From Bacteroidota bacterium (GTDB lineage Bacteria > Bacteroidota > Bacteroidia > NS11-12g > UBA955), in assembly GCA_013205405.1 (NCBI GenBank), contig JABMMZ010000109.1, positions 1 through 36,094 on the forward strand: 36,094 bases of DNA, read 5' to 3'. The translations under genes were made by a program, and so were the position numbers. This document shows positions 23,959 through 33,137 of the stretch, piece after piece. The notes below the pieces were generated by a model. The model saw only the letters and a program-made list of their open reading frames with translations. It was not told the DNA's origin and ran no database searches. Numbering within the stretch: position 1 is the first letter of the stretch; each line of letters opens with the position of its first letter.

Positions 23959-25869
23959 ATGCTATCAACGGAAGAAGTTTTATTAAAATATTTTGGACAT
24001 AATGCCTTTAGGGATTTGCAAAAAGACATTATTTCTAATGTTTTGGAAGCCAAGGATACCATTGCTCTTTTACCTACAGGTGGTGGCAAATCTATTTGCT
24101 TTCAGGTGCCTGCGCTTATGCTCAATGGCGTTTGCATTGTAATATCTCCTCTTATTGCTTTAATGAAAGATCAGGTAGAAAACTTAAAAGCAAGGGATAT
24201 AAATGCAGTGGCATTATATAGTGGCATGAGCAGAAGAGAAATTGAATTTGAATTGGAAAATTGCATTAATGGAAAATACAAGTTTTTATATATTTCTCCT
24301 GAGTGCCTAATGAGTCAGCATTTTTTAGATTATGCTATCAATATAAAAGTTAGTATGTTGGCTATAGACGAGGCGCATTGCATTTCGCAATGGGGTTATG
24401 AATTTAGGCCTCCTTATTTGGAAATAGCAAAGTTTAAAATTAAATATGCTAAAATTCCTTGTATTGCTTTAACTGCAACAGCCACAGCAGAAGTAATTAA
24501 GGATATAGAGATGAGATTAGATTTATGTCAACCAAAAATTTTTACCCAAAGTTTTGTCCGAAAAAACTTGAGTTATGTGGTTCAACAAGAAGAAAATAAG
24601 ATTGATAAAATATTACTAATAGCCAATAAGATAAAAGGAACTGGCTTAATATATGTTAGAAGTCGCAAAAAAACGGTGGAGATAGCTGCCTTATTAAAAC
24701 AAAAAAATGTGAATGCTGATTTTTATCATGCAGGACTTGAAGCAAAAATAAGAAATCAAAAGCAAGAAGATTGGAAGAAAAATAAAACGCGTATTATAGT
24801 TTGTACCAATGCATTTGGCATGGGCATAGACAAGCCTGATGTGCGATTTGTAATACATGAACAAAAGCCAGATACCATTGAGGCCTATTACCAAGAGGCT
24901 GGCAGAGCAGGTAGAGATGGGAAAAAATCATATTGTGTTTTTTTACACCATCCTTCGGACGATACAAATGATTTATTGAATATTACCACTAAATACCCCG
25001 AATCAAAAGACATAGAGCGTATTTATCATTTAATAACTACGTATCTTAATATTGCAGTTGGCAGTGGTAAAGGACATTCTTATAATTTCAACATCAATGA
25101 ATTTTGCGATTTTTATAAATTAAATATCACCTTGGTTTACAACTCTATTAAAATATTGGAGCACGAAGCATATTTTCAATTAACCGAATCGATTTATATT
25201 CCATCTCGACTTAAAATTATTTGTTCATATCAGACATTGTATGAATGGCAGGTTCAAAACAAAGATTTAGATTTAATTTTTAAAACACTTATCCGCTCCT
25301 ACGGGGGTGTTTTTGATTATTACACCAATATATACGAAAAAGATTTAGCTATTAGAACCAAGCAAAGTGATAAATGGATTAAGTCGCATTTGACGAAATA
25401 TCATGAACTTGAATTAATAGATTATATACCTCAAAACTCAGCACCCCAGATCATCATGCTTGAAAATAGATTTTCTGAAATGAACATTTCGAGTGCCAAA
25501 ATAGATTTTTTGAGAAATAATTATAGAGGAAAATTAAAAGCTGTAAATAATTATATTGAAAATAAAAGTATTTGCCGTTCCAAGATTTTAGTTTCTTATT
25601 TTGAAGAAAAAAATTCTAGCGATTGCGGTGTATGCGATATTTGCTTAGAAAAAAACAGATTTAATTCTATTAAAATACAATTTGAAAAATATTATAAAAA
25701 AATCAATGTGCTGATTATTAAAGAAAATTTTAGAAGTAAAGATTTACCTCAGTTTGTAAACACCAATGAATTAGATGAATATGTACTAATATTGCGGTGG
25801 TTAAAAGATAATAATTACGCAAAAGAAAACACACAAGGCTACTGGGAATGGGCAAAAAAAAGAGCATAG
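23959..25869 (+). CDS. recQ: RecQ-family ATP-dependent DNA helicase
   Basis: 3'-5' DNA helicase in recombination and fork repair, 636 aa. Helicase motifs: TGGGKSICFQVPA (Walker A), VISPLIALMKDQ, DEAHCISQWGYEFRP, TATATAEV, TNAFGMGIDKPDVRF and YYQEAGRAGRDG. The RecQ zinc site is at about residues 540-560 (CRSKIL...CGVCDIC), after a divergent winged-helix region. No HRDC domain is visible, common in short Bacteroidota RecQ proteins; E. coli RecQ is of similar length but has one. The stop overlaps the next gene, a glycosyltransferase, by 22 bp. Confidence 0.92.
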   Translation: MLSTEEVLLKYFGHNAFRDLQKDIISNVLEAKDTIALLPTGGGKSICFQVPALMLNGVCIVISPLIALMKDQVENLKARDINAVALYSGMSRREIEFELENCINGKYKFLYISPECLMSQHFLDYAINIKVSMLAIDEAHCISQWGYEFRPPYLEIAKFKIKYAKIPCIALTATATAEVIKDIEMRLDLCQPKIFTQSFVRKNLSYVVQQEENKIDKILLIANKIKGTGLIYVRSRKKTVEIAALLKQKNVNADFYHAGLEAKIRNQKQEDWKKNKTRIIVCTNAFGMGIDKPDVRFVIHEQKPDTIEAYYQEAGRAGRDGKKSYCVFLHHPSDDTNDLLNITTKYPESKDIERIYHLITTYLNIAVGSGKGHSYNFNINEFCDFYKLNITLVYNSIKILEHEAYFQLTESIYIPSRLKIICSYQTLYEWQVQNKDLDLIFKTLIRSYGGVFDYYTNIYEKDLAIRTKQSDKWIKSHLTKYHELELIDYIPQNSAPQIIMLENRFSEMNISSAKIDFLRNNYRGKLKAVNNYIENKSICRSKILVSYFEEKNSSDCGVCDICLEKNRFNSIKIQFEKYYKKINVLIIKENFRSKDLPQFVNTNELDEYVLILRWLKDNNYAKENTQGYWEWAKKRA

Positions 25870-26966
25870 CAATTGCCATAACTGGGAATATATATACCGA
25901 TCAACGGATAATTAGGATAGCCAATACTCTTCAAGAAAATAATTTTGATGTATCTGTATATTACCGTCCTTTTTTAAAATATACAAACATCCATATTGAA
26001 AATAAAACTAAAACAATCGCGTATCCTTTTGAAATAGTTTCAGTAAATTCTATTCTTAACAAAGGGTTTTTATTTTACTTGCTATACAATCTAATACTTT
26101 TTTGTAAGCTTATTTTTAAAAAAATAGATATTTTTTATGCTGTTGATTCTGATACGCTTTTGGCTATGACTTTATTAACGAAAATAAAAAGTAAACCATT
26201 GATTTACGATGCGCATGAATACTTTACTGAAGTGCCCGAATTAATTGGTAAAGTATTCAAAAAGCGTATTTGGAATTGGATAACCCAATGGGGTGTCAAT
26301 AGCAGTTTAATAAGATTAACAGTTTCTGAAACATTAACAAAAGAATTATCTAAAAAATACAATAAAACATTTGATAGTATAATAAATGTGCCTATTTTAA
26401 CTAGCCCTTTAAATAATAAAATACCAATCAAAAAACCAATTATTTTATACCAAGGAGCGCTTAATGCGGGCAGAGAATTACATTTATTAATTTCTGCCAT
26501 GAAGAGGCTGCCTAACTTTATTTGCTTAATTGTAGGTGAAGGCGATTTAAGTATTGAACTCAGAAATTTAGTTTCAGAACAAGAGATTAATAATGTTTCT
26601 TTTTTAGGCTTGTTATCTCCAAATGAATTATCGAATATGACAAATAATGCATTTATTGGCTTTAATTTACTAGAGTCTAACAGCTTGAGTTATTATTATT
26701 CGCTAAGCAATAAGTATTTTGATTATATGCACGCAGGCGTCCCCTCGCTTTCATCACAATTGCCTGAATATGAAATTTTAAATACAGAATTAAAATGTGG
26801 ATTGTGTATTGAAAATACTTCTGATAAAATTGTAGAAAGTGTAAATTTTTTATTCAATAATAAAAAAGAATATCAAATAATGGTTGAAAATGCTATAATT
26901 GCAAGTGCTAATCACAATTGGCAAAAAGAAAGCCAAAAACTACTAACCATACTCAATAGAATTTGA
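25848..26966 (+). CDS. Glycosyltransferase, GT4-like, first of pair
   Basis: Probable GT-B fold glycosyltransferase, 372 aa. The N-terminal half has ITGNIYTDQRIIRIANTL and IYDAHEYFTEVPEL; the nucleotide-sugar half starts at about residue 205 (ILYQGALNAGRELHLLI) and includes LIVGEGDL, VSFLGLLSPNELS and the EX7E-like segment SNKYFDYMHAGVPSL. It probably builds surface polysaccharide or glycolipid; donor and acceptor are unknown. Its ATG lies 22 bp inside recQ, and its TGA overlaps the TTG start of the next glycosyltransferase. Confidence 0.85.
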   Translation: MGKKKSIAIAITGNIYTDQRIIRIANTLQENNFDVSVYYRPFLKYTNIHIENKTKTIAYPFEIVSVNSILNKGFLFYLLYNLILFCKLIFKKIDIFYAVDSDTLLAMTLLTKIKSKPLIYDAHEYFTEVPELIGKVFKKRIWNWITQWGVNSSLIRLTVSETLTKELSKKYNKTFDSIINVPILTSPLNNKIPIKKPIILYQGALNAGRELHLLISAMKRLPNFICLIVGEGDLSIELRNLVSEQEINNVSFLGLLSPNELSNMTNNAFIGFNLLESNSLSYYYSLSNKYFDYMHAGVPSLSSQLPEYEILNTELKCGLCIENTSDKIVESVNFLFNNKKEYQIMVENAIIASANHNWQKESQKLLTILNRI

Positions 26967-28081
26967 ATAAAAATATCCATATAGTGGCTTTTGATGTTCC
27001 CTACCCTTCTGATTATGGAGGTGTTATAGATATTTATCATAAAATAAGATGGTTGAATAAAATTGGTATTCAAGTTACATTGCATTGTTTTCAATATGGA
27101 AGAAAGGAAGCGAAAGAGCTTGAAAAAATATCTAAAACAGTCTATTATTACCCAAGAAGAAAATATAAAAATCCATTTATTGGGAGTATTCCTTATATCG
27201 TTTTGACCCGTAGTAACGATGAATTGCTAGTTAATTTATTAAAAGACAAACATCCCATATTATTTGAAGGATTACATACTACCTTTTTTTTAAATAATAA
27301 AAAGCTTAAAAGCAGAGTAAAACTAGTACGCAGCCATAATATTGAACACGATTATTATAAAAATTTAGAGAAAGTAGAATCTAATTTTTTCAAAAAGTAT
27401 TTTTTTAGAAATGAGTCAGATAATTTGAGCACTTATGAAAGTATATTGTCTTATGCTTCTCATATTTTGGCTATTTCCCCATCTGATATGGAGTATTTTC
27501 AAAACAAATACAAACGTGCAAAGCTTGTATCTGCTTTTCATGCAAATGATAATGTAGTAATAAAAGCAGGCGCTGGAGATTTTATACTGTATCATGGCAA
27601 TTTAGGAATTGGTGAAAATAATTTTGCAGCTTTATATCTAGTGCGAGAAGTATTTAACAAAATAAATTTTCCAATAATAATAGCAGGAAACAACCCTAGT
27701 AAAGAACTAATAGAAGCTTGCGCTAAAAATAAAAATATTTCTTTAAAAGCAAATTGGAATAATTCGGAAATTATGAATGCTATTTCCAATGCACATATCA
27801 ATGTTTTACCAACTTTTCAAGGTACAGGTATAAAACTAAAACTATTAAATGCGCTGTTCAGAGGGCGTTTTTGTGTTGTTAATTCATTGATGGTTAATAA
27901 AACAGGCTTAGAATCGGCAACTGAAATATGCGATACGAGCGAGAAATTTGTTCAAAAAATTAATACATTATTGAAAGAAAAATTTAAACAAAAAGACATT
28001 GATTTTAGAACACAGTTGATAGATAATTCTATTTACAATAATAAATTGAACGCGGATAATATTTTAGAAACCTTAGTATAA
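26963..28081 (+). CDS. Glycosyltransferase, GT4-like, second of pair
   Basis: Second GT-B-type glycosyltransferase, 372 aa. It has the N-terminal GT4 pattern DVPYPSDYGGVIDIYHKIRWL, an acceptor-domain RSHNIEHDYY, the second Rossmann half from ILYHGNLGIGENN and the nucleotide-sugar site LPTFQGTGIKLKLLNAL. The start is TTG (26963), overlapping the previous TGA by 4 bp (TTGA); no ATG occurs before the conserved N-terminal motif, so TTG is the only sensible start. It converges on ftsE with an 8-bp gap. Together with its neighbour it may act in one surface-glycan pathway. Confidence 0.85.
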   Translation: MNKNIHIVAFDVPYPSDYGGVIDIYHKIRWLNKIGIQVTLHCFQYGRKEAKELEKISKTVYYYPRRKYKNPFIGSIPYIVLTRSNDELLVNLLKDKHPILFEGLHTTFFLNNKKLKSRVKLVRSHNIEHDYYKNLEKVESNFFKKYFFRNESDNLSTYESILSYASHILAISPSDMEYFQNKYKRAKLVSAFHANDNVVIKAGAGDFILYHGNLGIGENNFAALYLVREVFNKINFPIIIAGNNPSKELIEACAKNKNISLKANWNNSEIMNAISNAHINVLPTFQGTGIKLKLLNALFRGRFCVVNSLMVNKTGLESATEICDTSEKFVQKINTLLKEKFKQKDIDFRTQLIDNSIYNNKLNADNILETLV

Positions 28082-28089
28082 AACCAAAT

Positions 28090-28767
28090 TTACAAGTTTT
28101 CAATAACCTTGTGATCCTCCACCCTTAAAACCCTAGCAGGAAATTTTTCTAACAACCGCACTTCATGGGTTGACATAATTACAGCTGTATTTTCTTCTAG
28201 TGCCAATTGTTGTAATAACTTGGTGATATCATCCGAAATTTCAGGATCTAAATTACCTGTTGGTTCATCAGCCAAAATAATTTCAGGCTTGTTTAATAAT
28301 GCTCTCGCTATTACCAAGCGCTGCTGCTCGCCACCACTTAATTGGTGCGGCATTTTATAATCTTTGGTTTCTAATCCTACTTTTTGCAGCACTTCTCCTA
28401 CCCTTTTTGCCATTTCCATTTTATTTTTCCAGCCAGTGGCTTTAAGTACAAATAGTAAATTGTCTTTGGCATTTCTGTCGGTCAACAATTGAAAATCTTG
28501 AAAAATAATACCTAATTTTCGTCTTAATTTAGGAACCTGTTTACGTTTAAGTTTTAACAAATCGAAACCTGCTACATTGCCATTGCCTAATTCTAATTTT
28601 AAATCTCCGTATAATGTTTTTAGCAATGAGCTTTTACCACTGCCTGTTTTTCCAATAATGTAGGTAAATTCGCCTTTATTGATATTCAAATTCACTTGAT
28701 GTAAAATCAAATTTTTCTCTTGAAAAATATCAGCATTTTGCAAATTTATTACAGATTCAATAGACAT
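28090..28767 (-). CDS. ftsE: Cell-division ABC transporter ATPase FtsE
   Basis: ATP-binding subunit of the FtsEX complex that links divisome assembly to peptidoglycan hydrolase activation, 225 aa. Walker A GKTGSGKSSLLK, Q-loop IIFQDFQLL, signature LSGGEQQRLVIARAL, Walker B IILADEPTGNLD and H-loop STHE are all present and intact. The FQDFQLL motif is typical of FtsE within the LolD/MacB-like group. ftsX is not adjacent, which is common in Bacteroidota. It has its own promoter box in the 21-bp gap after ung. Confidence 0.88.
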   Translation of the reverse strand: MSIESVINLQNADIFQEKNLILHQVNLNINKGEFTYIIGKTGSGKSSLLKTLYGDLKLELGNGNVAGFDLLKLKRKQVPKLRRKLGIIFQDFQLLTDRNAKDNLLFVLKATGWKNKMEMAKRVGEVLQKVGLETKDYKMPHQLSGGEQQRLVIARALLNKPEIILADEPTGNLDPEISDDITKLLQQLALEENTAVIMSTHEVRLLEKFPARVLRVEDHKVIENL

Positions 28768-28777
28768 ATAGTTTTTG

Positions 28778-28785
28778 CAAACATA
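28778..28785 (-). promoter_or_regulatory. Minus-7 promoter box of ftsE
   Basis: On the minus strand TATGTTTG matches TAnnTTTG and ends 10 nt before the ftsE ATG. It lies just after the ung stop codon. Confidence 0.55.
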
Positions 28786-28788
28786 GTA

Positions 28789-29472
28789 TTAATCAATCAA
28801 TTGCCAATCTATTGGGGCCAATCCTTTTTCAACAAGATAAGCATTGGTTTTACTAAATGGCTTACTGCCCAAAAAGCCTGTATGGGCTGAAAATGGTGAA
28901 GGATGAGGGACTTTAAGTACTAAATGTTTCTGTTCATTAATCCATACACTTTTACTTTGGGCGTACTTTCCACATAAAATAAAAACAATATTTTCTTTCT
29001 CATTGCTTATGGTTTCAATAAGCTTATCTGTCAATTGCTCCCATCCTTTTTTTTGATGGCTTCCGGGTTTGTTTGCTATTACGGTTAAAATAGAATTAAG
29101 TAATAATACACCTTGCTGTGCCCATTTTGTCAAATCGCCATGTGATGGTGAATTAATAAGGATATCAGAACTCAGTTCTTTAAATATATATTTGAGTGAT
29201 GGCGGTATTTTTTCACCTTTGTTTACACTAAAACTTAAGCCATTGGCCTCCCCCGTGCCATGGTATGGGTCTTGACCAATAATAACAACTTTTATATTTT
29301 CAAATGCTGTTATCTCTAAAGCTTTAAATATATCAGAAAAGAAAGGGTAAAATGTTTTCCCAATTTGTTTTTCATTATTTAAAAATATATCCAATGCTTT
29401 GAAATACGGCTTATTAATTTCCAGTTTAAAAAAGCTTGTCCAATGCTGTGGAATAATTTTTAACAAAGCCAT
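28789..29472 (-). CDS. ung: Uracil-DNA glycosylase
   Basis: Family 1 UDG that excises uracil from DNA to start base-excision repair, 227 aa. The water-activating loop is VVIIGQDPYHG (catalytic Asp), then GLSFSV, LLLNSILTV (uracil pocket), and the leucine-loop segment HPSPFSAHTGFLG. All catalytic elements are intact and the length is normal. It has its own promoter box 4 nt before the ATG. Confidence 0.96.
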   Translation of the reverse strand: MALLKIIPQHWTSFFKLEINKPYFKALDIFLNNEKQIGKTFYPFFSDIFKALEITAFENIKVVIIGQDPYHGTGEANGLSFSVNKGEKIPPSLKYIFKELSSDILINSPSHGDLTKWAQQGVLLLNSILTVIANKPGSHQKKGWEQLTDKLIETISNEKENIVFILCGKYAQSKSVWINEQKHLVLKVPHPSPFSAHTGFLGSKPFSKTNAYLVEKGLAPIDWQLID

Positions 29473-29476
29473 TCTG

Positions 29477-29484
29477 CAAATTTA
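29477..29484 (-). promoter_or_regulatory. Minus-7 promoter box of ung
   Basis: On the minus strand TAAATTTG matches TAnnTTTG and ends 4 nt before the ATG at 29472, the shortest spacing in the window. Confidence 0.65.
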
Positions 29485-29853
29485 ATTTATTTGCAGTAAA
29501 TATAAAAAACATAAAAACCCTAATCTTTTAGCTAGGACTTTTATACTAAAATGATAAATGCAAGAAAATCAAATTACATTTTAGATGCTTAACAATTTTT
29601 ACAAAGCCAAAAATTTCCAGCATGACACCTCCAATGCATTTTCATTCTGAACAATGTACTCATTTATTCAGAATCTCTCTTTACCCGAGTAATTCCTTTG
29701 CTTTGGAAGAAAAGTATGGAGACATGGTGCTGCCTAATTCTTTATACAAAAAATCCAGAGCAATTTTCCTCGAAGTAAGAAGATGAAAAATGTTCTCTTT
29801 GATACTTCACTTAAGCAGATTAGATTTTGAGATAAGTATTGGTATTATTCCTT
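29485..29853. other. Intergenic region with small ORF and weak repeat
   Basis: Gap between divergent ung and the flavoprotein gene. A plus-strand ORF of 54 codons (29622-29786, ATG to TGA, containing FALEEKYGDMVLPNSLYKKS) is open but has no recognisable family. CATTCTGAA and TTCAGAATCTC around 29644-29680 resemble halves of the short dispersed CATTCTGAAC repeat often seen between Bacteroidota genes; here they look worn. I see no RNA gene. Confidence 0.3.
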
Positions 29854-29861
29854 TACTTTTG
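29854..29861 (+). promoter_or_regulatory. Minus-7 promoter box of flavoprotein gene
   Basis: TACTTTTG matches TAnnTTTG and ends 5 nt before the GTG start at 29867, which supports that start. Confidence 0.6.
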
Positions 29862-29866
29862 AAACG

Positions 29867-31060
29867 GTGAAAAAAATAATTTCTATAATTGGTGGTGGTT
29901 CTTCTGCTTTAATATTAGCTTGTTTTTTAGATAGTTCAAAGTATGAAATTACCCTTTTTGAACGCAATAACACCATTGGTCGCAAGTTTTTAGTAGCTGG
30001 TAGTGGTGGGTTTAATTTAACACATTCCGAAACGCCAAGCGAGATGGTAAAAAAGTATACCCCCTATGCTTTTATGGCCCACGCTTTTTCAGATTTTACA
30101 AACATAGATTTGAAAAATTGGCTAAATAAAATAGGTATTGAAACCTATATTGGCTCTAGCAAACGGGTGTTTCCTATAAAAGGTATAAAACCCATTCAAG
30201 TGCTGAATGCCATTTCGGAAAAAATAAAACAAAATAAGGTAACAATAAAAACGAAACACAATTGGATTGGTTGGGATGAGGATAGTTTACAATTTAAAAA
30301 TGAAGGTGAAATTATCAATGTAAAATCAGATATAACAGTTTTTGCTATGGGTGGTGGTAGTTGGAAAGTTACTGGTTCTGATGGCGCATGGATAAGTCAT
30401 TTTGAAAAACATAATATTCATACTAAAATATTACAAGCTTCTAATTGTGCTTGTCAAATAGCTTGGACAGATGTATTTTTAAAATTAAATGAAGGTAAAT
30501 CAATAAAAAATATTACTATTTCATGCAATGGAATAGTTAAAAAAGGTGAAATAGTAATTACACAATTTGGTATGGAAGGAGGCGCTATTTACGCCTTAAG
30601 TTCGGCAATTAGAAACCAAATAAAGGAACAAAATTATGCTGAAATAACTATTGATTTAAAACCATCGTATAATTTAGCTGAAATATTTAAAATATTAAAA
30701 AATAGTCATAAACAAACAATTAATAAGTGCTTGAAGGACGATTTTAATTTTTCTAATAGAATGATAGAATTATTGAAAAATGAACTAACAAAGGAGGACT
30801 ATATCAATCCTGAAATATTAGCTCAGAAAATAAAAAACTTGCCACTTAAAATACTATCATTAGCTGCGTTAGATGAAGCTATTTCTACTGTTGGTGGTGT
30901 GGGTTTAGATGCTATTACTAAAAATTATGAGTTAAAAAACAAACCTAACACCTATTGCATTGGCGAAATGCTTGATTGGGATGCACCTACAGGTGGCTAT
31001 TTGCTACAGGCATGTTTTAGTATGGGTGTAAAACTTGCTCTATATTTAAATCAAAAATGA
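29867..31060 (+). CDS. HI0933-family FAD-dependent oxidoreductase
   Basis: Flavoprotein of the HI0933/BaiN-like family, 397 aa. N-terminal FAD-binding Rossmann motif ISIIGGGSSALILACFL with FERN, the family signature GRKFLVAGSGGFNLTHSE (residues about 38-55), AMGGGSW, and the C-terminal FAD-closing motif GEMLDWDAPTGGYLLQ. VGGVGL also fits. The substrate is unknown; some relatives reduce bile-acid intermediates, others are unannotated. The start is GTG, just after a promoter box. ligA follows 28 bp downstream with its own box. Confidence 0.88.
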   Translation: MKKIISIIGGGSSALILACFLDSSKYEITLFERNNTIGRKFLVAGSGGFNLTHSETPSEMVKKYTPYAFMAHAFSDFTNIDLKNWLNKIGIETYIGSSKRVFPIKGIKPIQVLNAISEKIKQNKVTIKTKHNWIGWDEDSLQFKNEGEIINVKSDITVFAMGGGSWKVTGSDGAWISHFEKHNIHTKILQASNCACQIAWTDVFLKLNEGKSIKNITISCNGIVKKGEIVITQFGMEGGAIYALSSAIRNQIKEQNYAEITIDLKPSYNLAEIFKILKNSHKQTINKCLKDDFNFSNRMIELLKNELTKEDYINPEILAQKIKNLPLKILSLAALDEAISTVGGVGLDAITKNYELKNKPNTYCIGEMLDWDAPTGGYLLQACFSMGVKLALYLNQK

Positions 31061-31073
31061 TTTTAAAAAAACA

Positions 31074-31081
31074 TAAATTTG
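31074..31081 (+). promoter_or_regulatory. Minus-7 promoter box of ligA
   Basis: TAAATTTG matches TAnnTTTG and ends 7 nt before the ATG at 31089. An out-of-frame ATG at 31085 lies between box and start. Confidence 0.6.
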
Positions 31082-31088
31082 CCAATGA

Positions 31089-33083
31089 ATGAAAGAGCGC
31101 ATTGAATATTTAAGGCAGCAATTGTCAATACACAATTATAAGTATTATGTATTAGCCGAACCTAGTATTTCTGATTACGAATTCGACCAGCTATTAGAAG
31201 AACTTACTAAATTAGAAAAAGAAAATCCTCAATATTTCGACCTAAATTCTCCTACCCTCAAAGTAGGTGGGGCCATCAATAAGAACTTCGAAAACTTTAC
31301 ACATCTTTATCCAATGCTTAGTTTAGGAAATACTTATAGTGAAGATGAGTTAAAAGATTTTGATGATAGAATTTTTAAACAATTAGGCCATAGAGATTAC
31401 GAATATATATGTGAATTAAAATTTGATGGATTGTCTATAAGTTTGCATTACGAAAATGGCATACTAGCCAGAGCAGTTACAAGGGGCGATGGCACTAAAG
31501 GCGATGTAGTAACAGATAATGTAAAAACAATTAAAGCATTAAACACAAAGCTTATAGGAGAGTACCTTGAAACACTTGAAGTAAGAGGTGAGATTTTTAT
31601 GCACCGCCATGCTTTTGATAGATTAAATCAACAAAGAGAATTAGAAGGCGAATCCTTGTTTGCCAATCCCAGAAATGTGGCTTCTGGCACCTTGAAATTG
31701 CAAAATAGTATGGATGTAGCAAAGCGTCCTTTAGATATTTATTTATACCATTTAATTGAAAATAAAGAAACCATAAAAACACATTTTGATAGCTTAACAG
31801 CTATGAAAAATTGGGGACTTAAGATTAGTGAGCATTCTAAAAAATGCAATTCAATAGAAGCTGTATTTGAATTTATTAAATATTGGGGGAAAGAGAAACA
31901 ACATTTAAGCTATGATATTGATGGTGTAGTTATTAAAATTAATAATTACAATCAAAGAGAAGAATTGGGTTTTACAGCTAAATCGCCAAGATGGGCTATG
32001 GCTTATAAATTTAAAACCGAAGATGCCTGCACTAAATTATTAAGTATAGATTATCAGGTGGGCAGAACGGGTTCTATAACTCCGGTAGCTAATCTACAAC
32101 CTGTATTACTTTTAGGCACTACTGTAAAAAGAGCTTCGCTGCATAATGCCAATGAAATAGAAAGATTGGATATTCGCACAGGAGACTTTGTTTACGTAGA
32201 AAAAGGAGGCGAAATAATTCCTAAAATAACGGGCGTTAATATGGAAAAAAGAGATCAAAATTTATTGCCCAATACCTATATTACCCATTGCCCAGAATGT
32301 CATACAGCGCTTGTGCGGGCCGATGGTGAAGCTAATCATTATTGCCCAAATGAGGATGAATGCCCACCGCAAGTAGTTGGTAAAATTCAACATTTTATTT
32401 TTAGAAAGGCTATGGATATTAGTGGCTTGGGTGAGGAAACCATTCAACTATTATATGCACAAGGTTTAATAAAAAACATTGCTGATTTATATGATTTGAA
32501 ATTTGATGATGTCATTAGACTTGAGCGTATGGCTGAAAAATCTGCTCAAAACCTTATAGATGGCATAAAGACATCAGTTGATATTCCGTATCAACGGGTT
32601 TTATTTGGTCTTGGTATTCGCTATGTTGGCGAAACAGTGGCTAAAAAACTAGCCGCCAAATTTAAAACGATTGAATTACTTAAAAATGCGACTTATGAAG
32701 ACTTATTAAGTGTTGATGAAATTGGAGTACGCATAGCATTGTCTATTGTTCAATATTTTAAAAACCAAAACCATATTGATTTAATTCAAAGGTTGAAAAT
32801 AGCAGGTTTGCAATTTGTAAATACAGCAAAAGAATTGGTTTTAGATTCGAGCATGTTAGCAGGCAAATCTGTTGTAATATCTGGTATTTTTAGTAAATAC
32901 AGCAGAGATGAAATAAAACAAATGGTGGAGATAAATGGCGGAAAAAATGCTAGTGGCATTACAAGCAAAACAGATTTTGTAATAGTAGGAGAAAACATGG
33001 GACCTGCTAAATTAGAAAAGGCAATTCAATTAAAAATTAGTGTTTTGAATGAAGACGACTTTTTACAAATGATTGGAAAGTAG
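31089..33083 (+). CDS. ligA: NAD-dependent DNA ligase LigA
   Basis: Replicative DNA ligase, 664 aa, that joins nicks using NAD. Domain order is complete: Ia (LRQQLSIHNYKYYVLAEPSISDYEFD), adenylation domain with the nucleophile Lys111 in ELKFDG and the ARAVTRGDGTKGD loop, OB domain (YQVGRTGSITPVANLQP), four-cysteine zinc finger (CPECHTALVR...HYCPNEDECPPQ), HhH repeats (ISGLGEETIQLL, LGIRYVGETVAKKL) and a C-terminal BRCT domain (LAGKSVVISGIFSKYSRDEI). No defects are seen. Confidence 0.97.
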   Translation: MKERIEYLRQQLSIHNYKYYVLAEPSISDYEFDQLLEELTKLEKENPQYFDLNSPTLKVGGAINKNFENFTHLYPMLSLGNTYSEDELKDFDDRIFKQLGHRDYEYICELKFDGLSISLHYENGILARAVTRGDGTKGDVVTDNVKTIKALNTKLIGEYLETLEVRGEIFMHRHAFDRLNQQRELEGESLFANPRNVASGTLKLQNSMDVAKRPLDIYLYHLIENKETIKTHFDSLTAMKNWGLKISEHSKKCNSIEAVFEFIKYWGKEKQHLSYDIDGVVIKINNYNQREELGFTAKSPRWAMAYKFKTEDACTKLLSIDYQVGRTGSITPVANLQPVLLLGTTVKRASLHNANEIERLDIRTGDFVYVEKGGEIIPKITGVNMEKRDQNLLPNTYITHCPECHTALVRADGEANHYCPNEDECPPQVVGKIQHFIFRKAMDISGLGEETIQLLYAQGLIKNIADLYDLKFDDVIRLERMAEKSAQNLIDGIKTSVDIPYQRVLFGLGIRYVGETVAKKLAAKFKTIELLKNATYEDLLSVDEIGVRIALSIVQYFKNQNHIDLIQRLKIAGLQFVNTAKELVLDSSMLAGKSVVISGIFSKYSRDEIKQMVEINGGKNASGITSKTDFVIVGENMGPAKLEKAIQLKISVLNEDDFLQMIGK

Positions 33084-33137
33084 AACTTTAGTCTAACTTA
33101 TACTATTTTGGTATGTTTTTTTGATATTAGAAGGGTT

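Noticed and set aside
33108-33137. TTG start of the 62-aa ORF in the track
   Set aside because: ATG 33138 begins a clean signal peptide; the extra ten residues add nothing.
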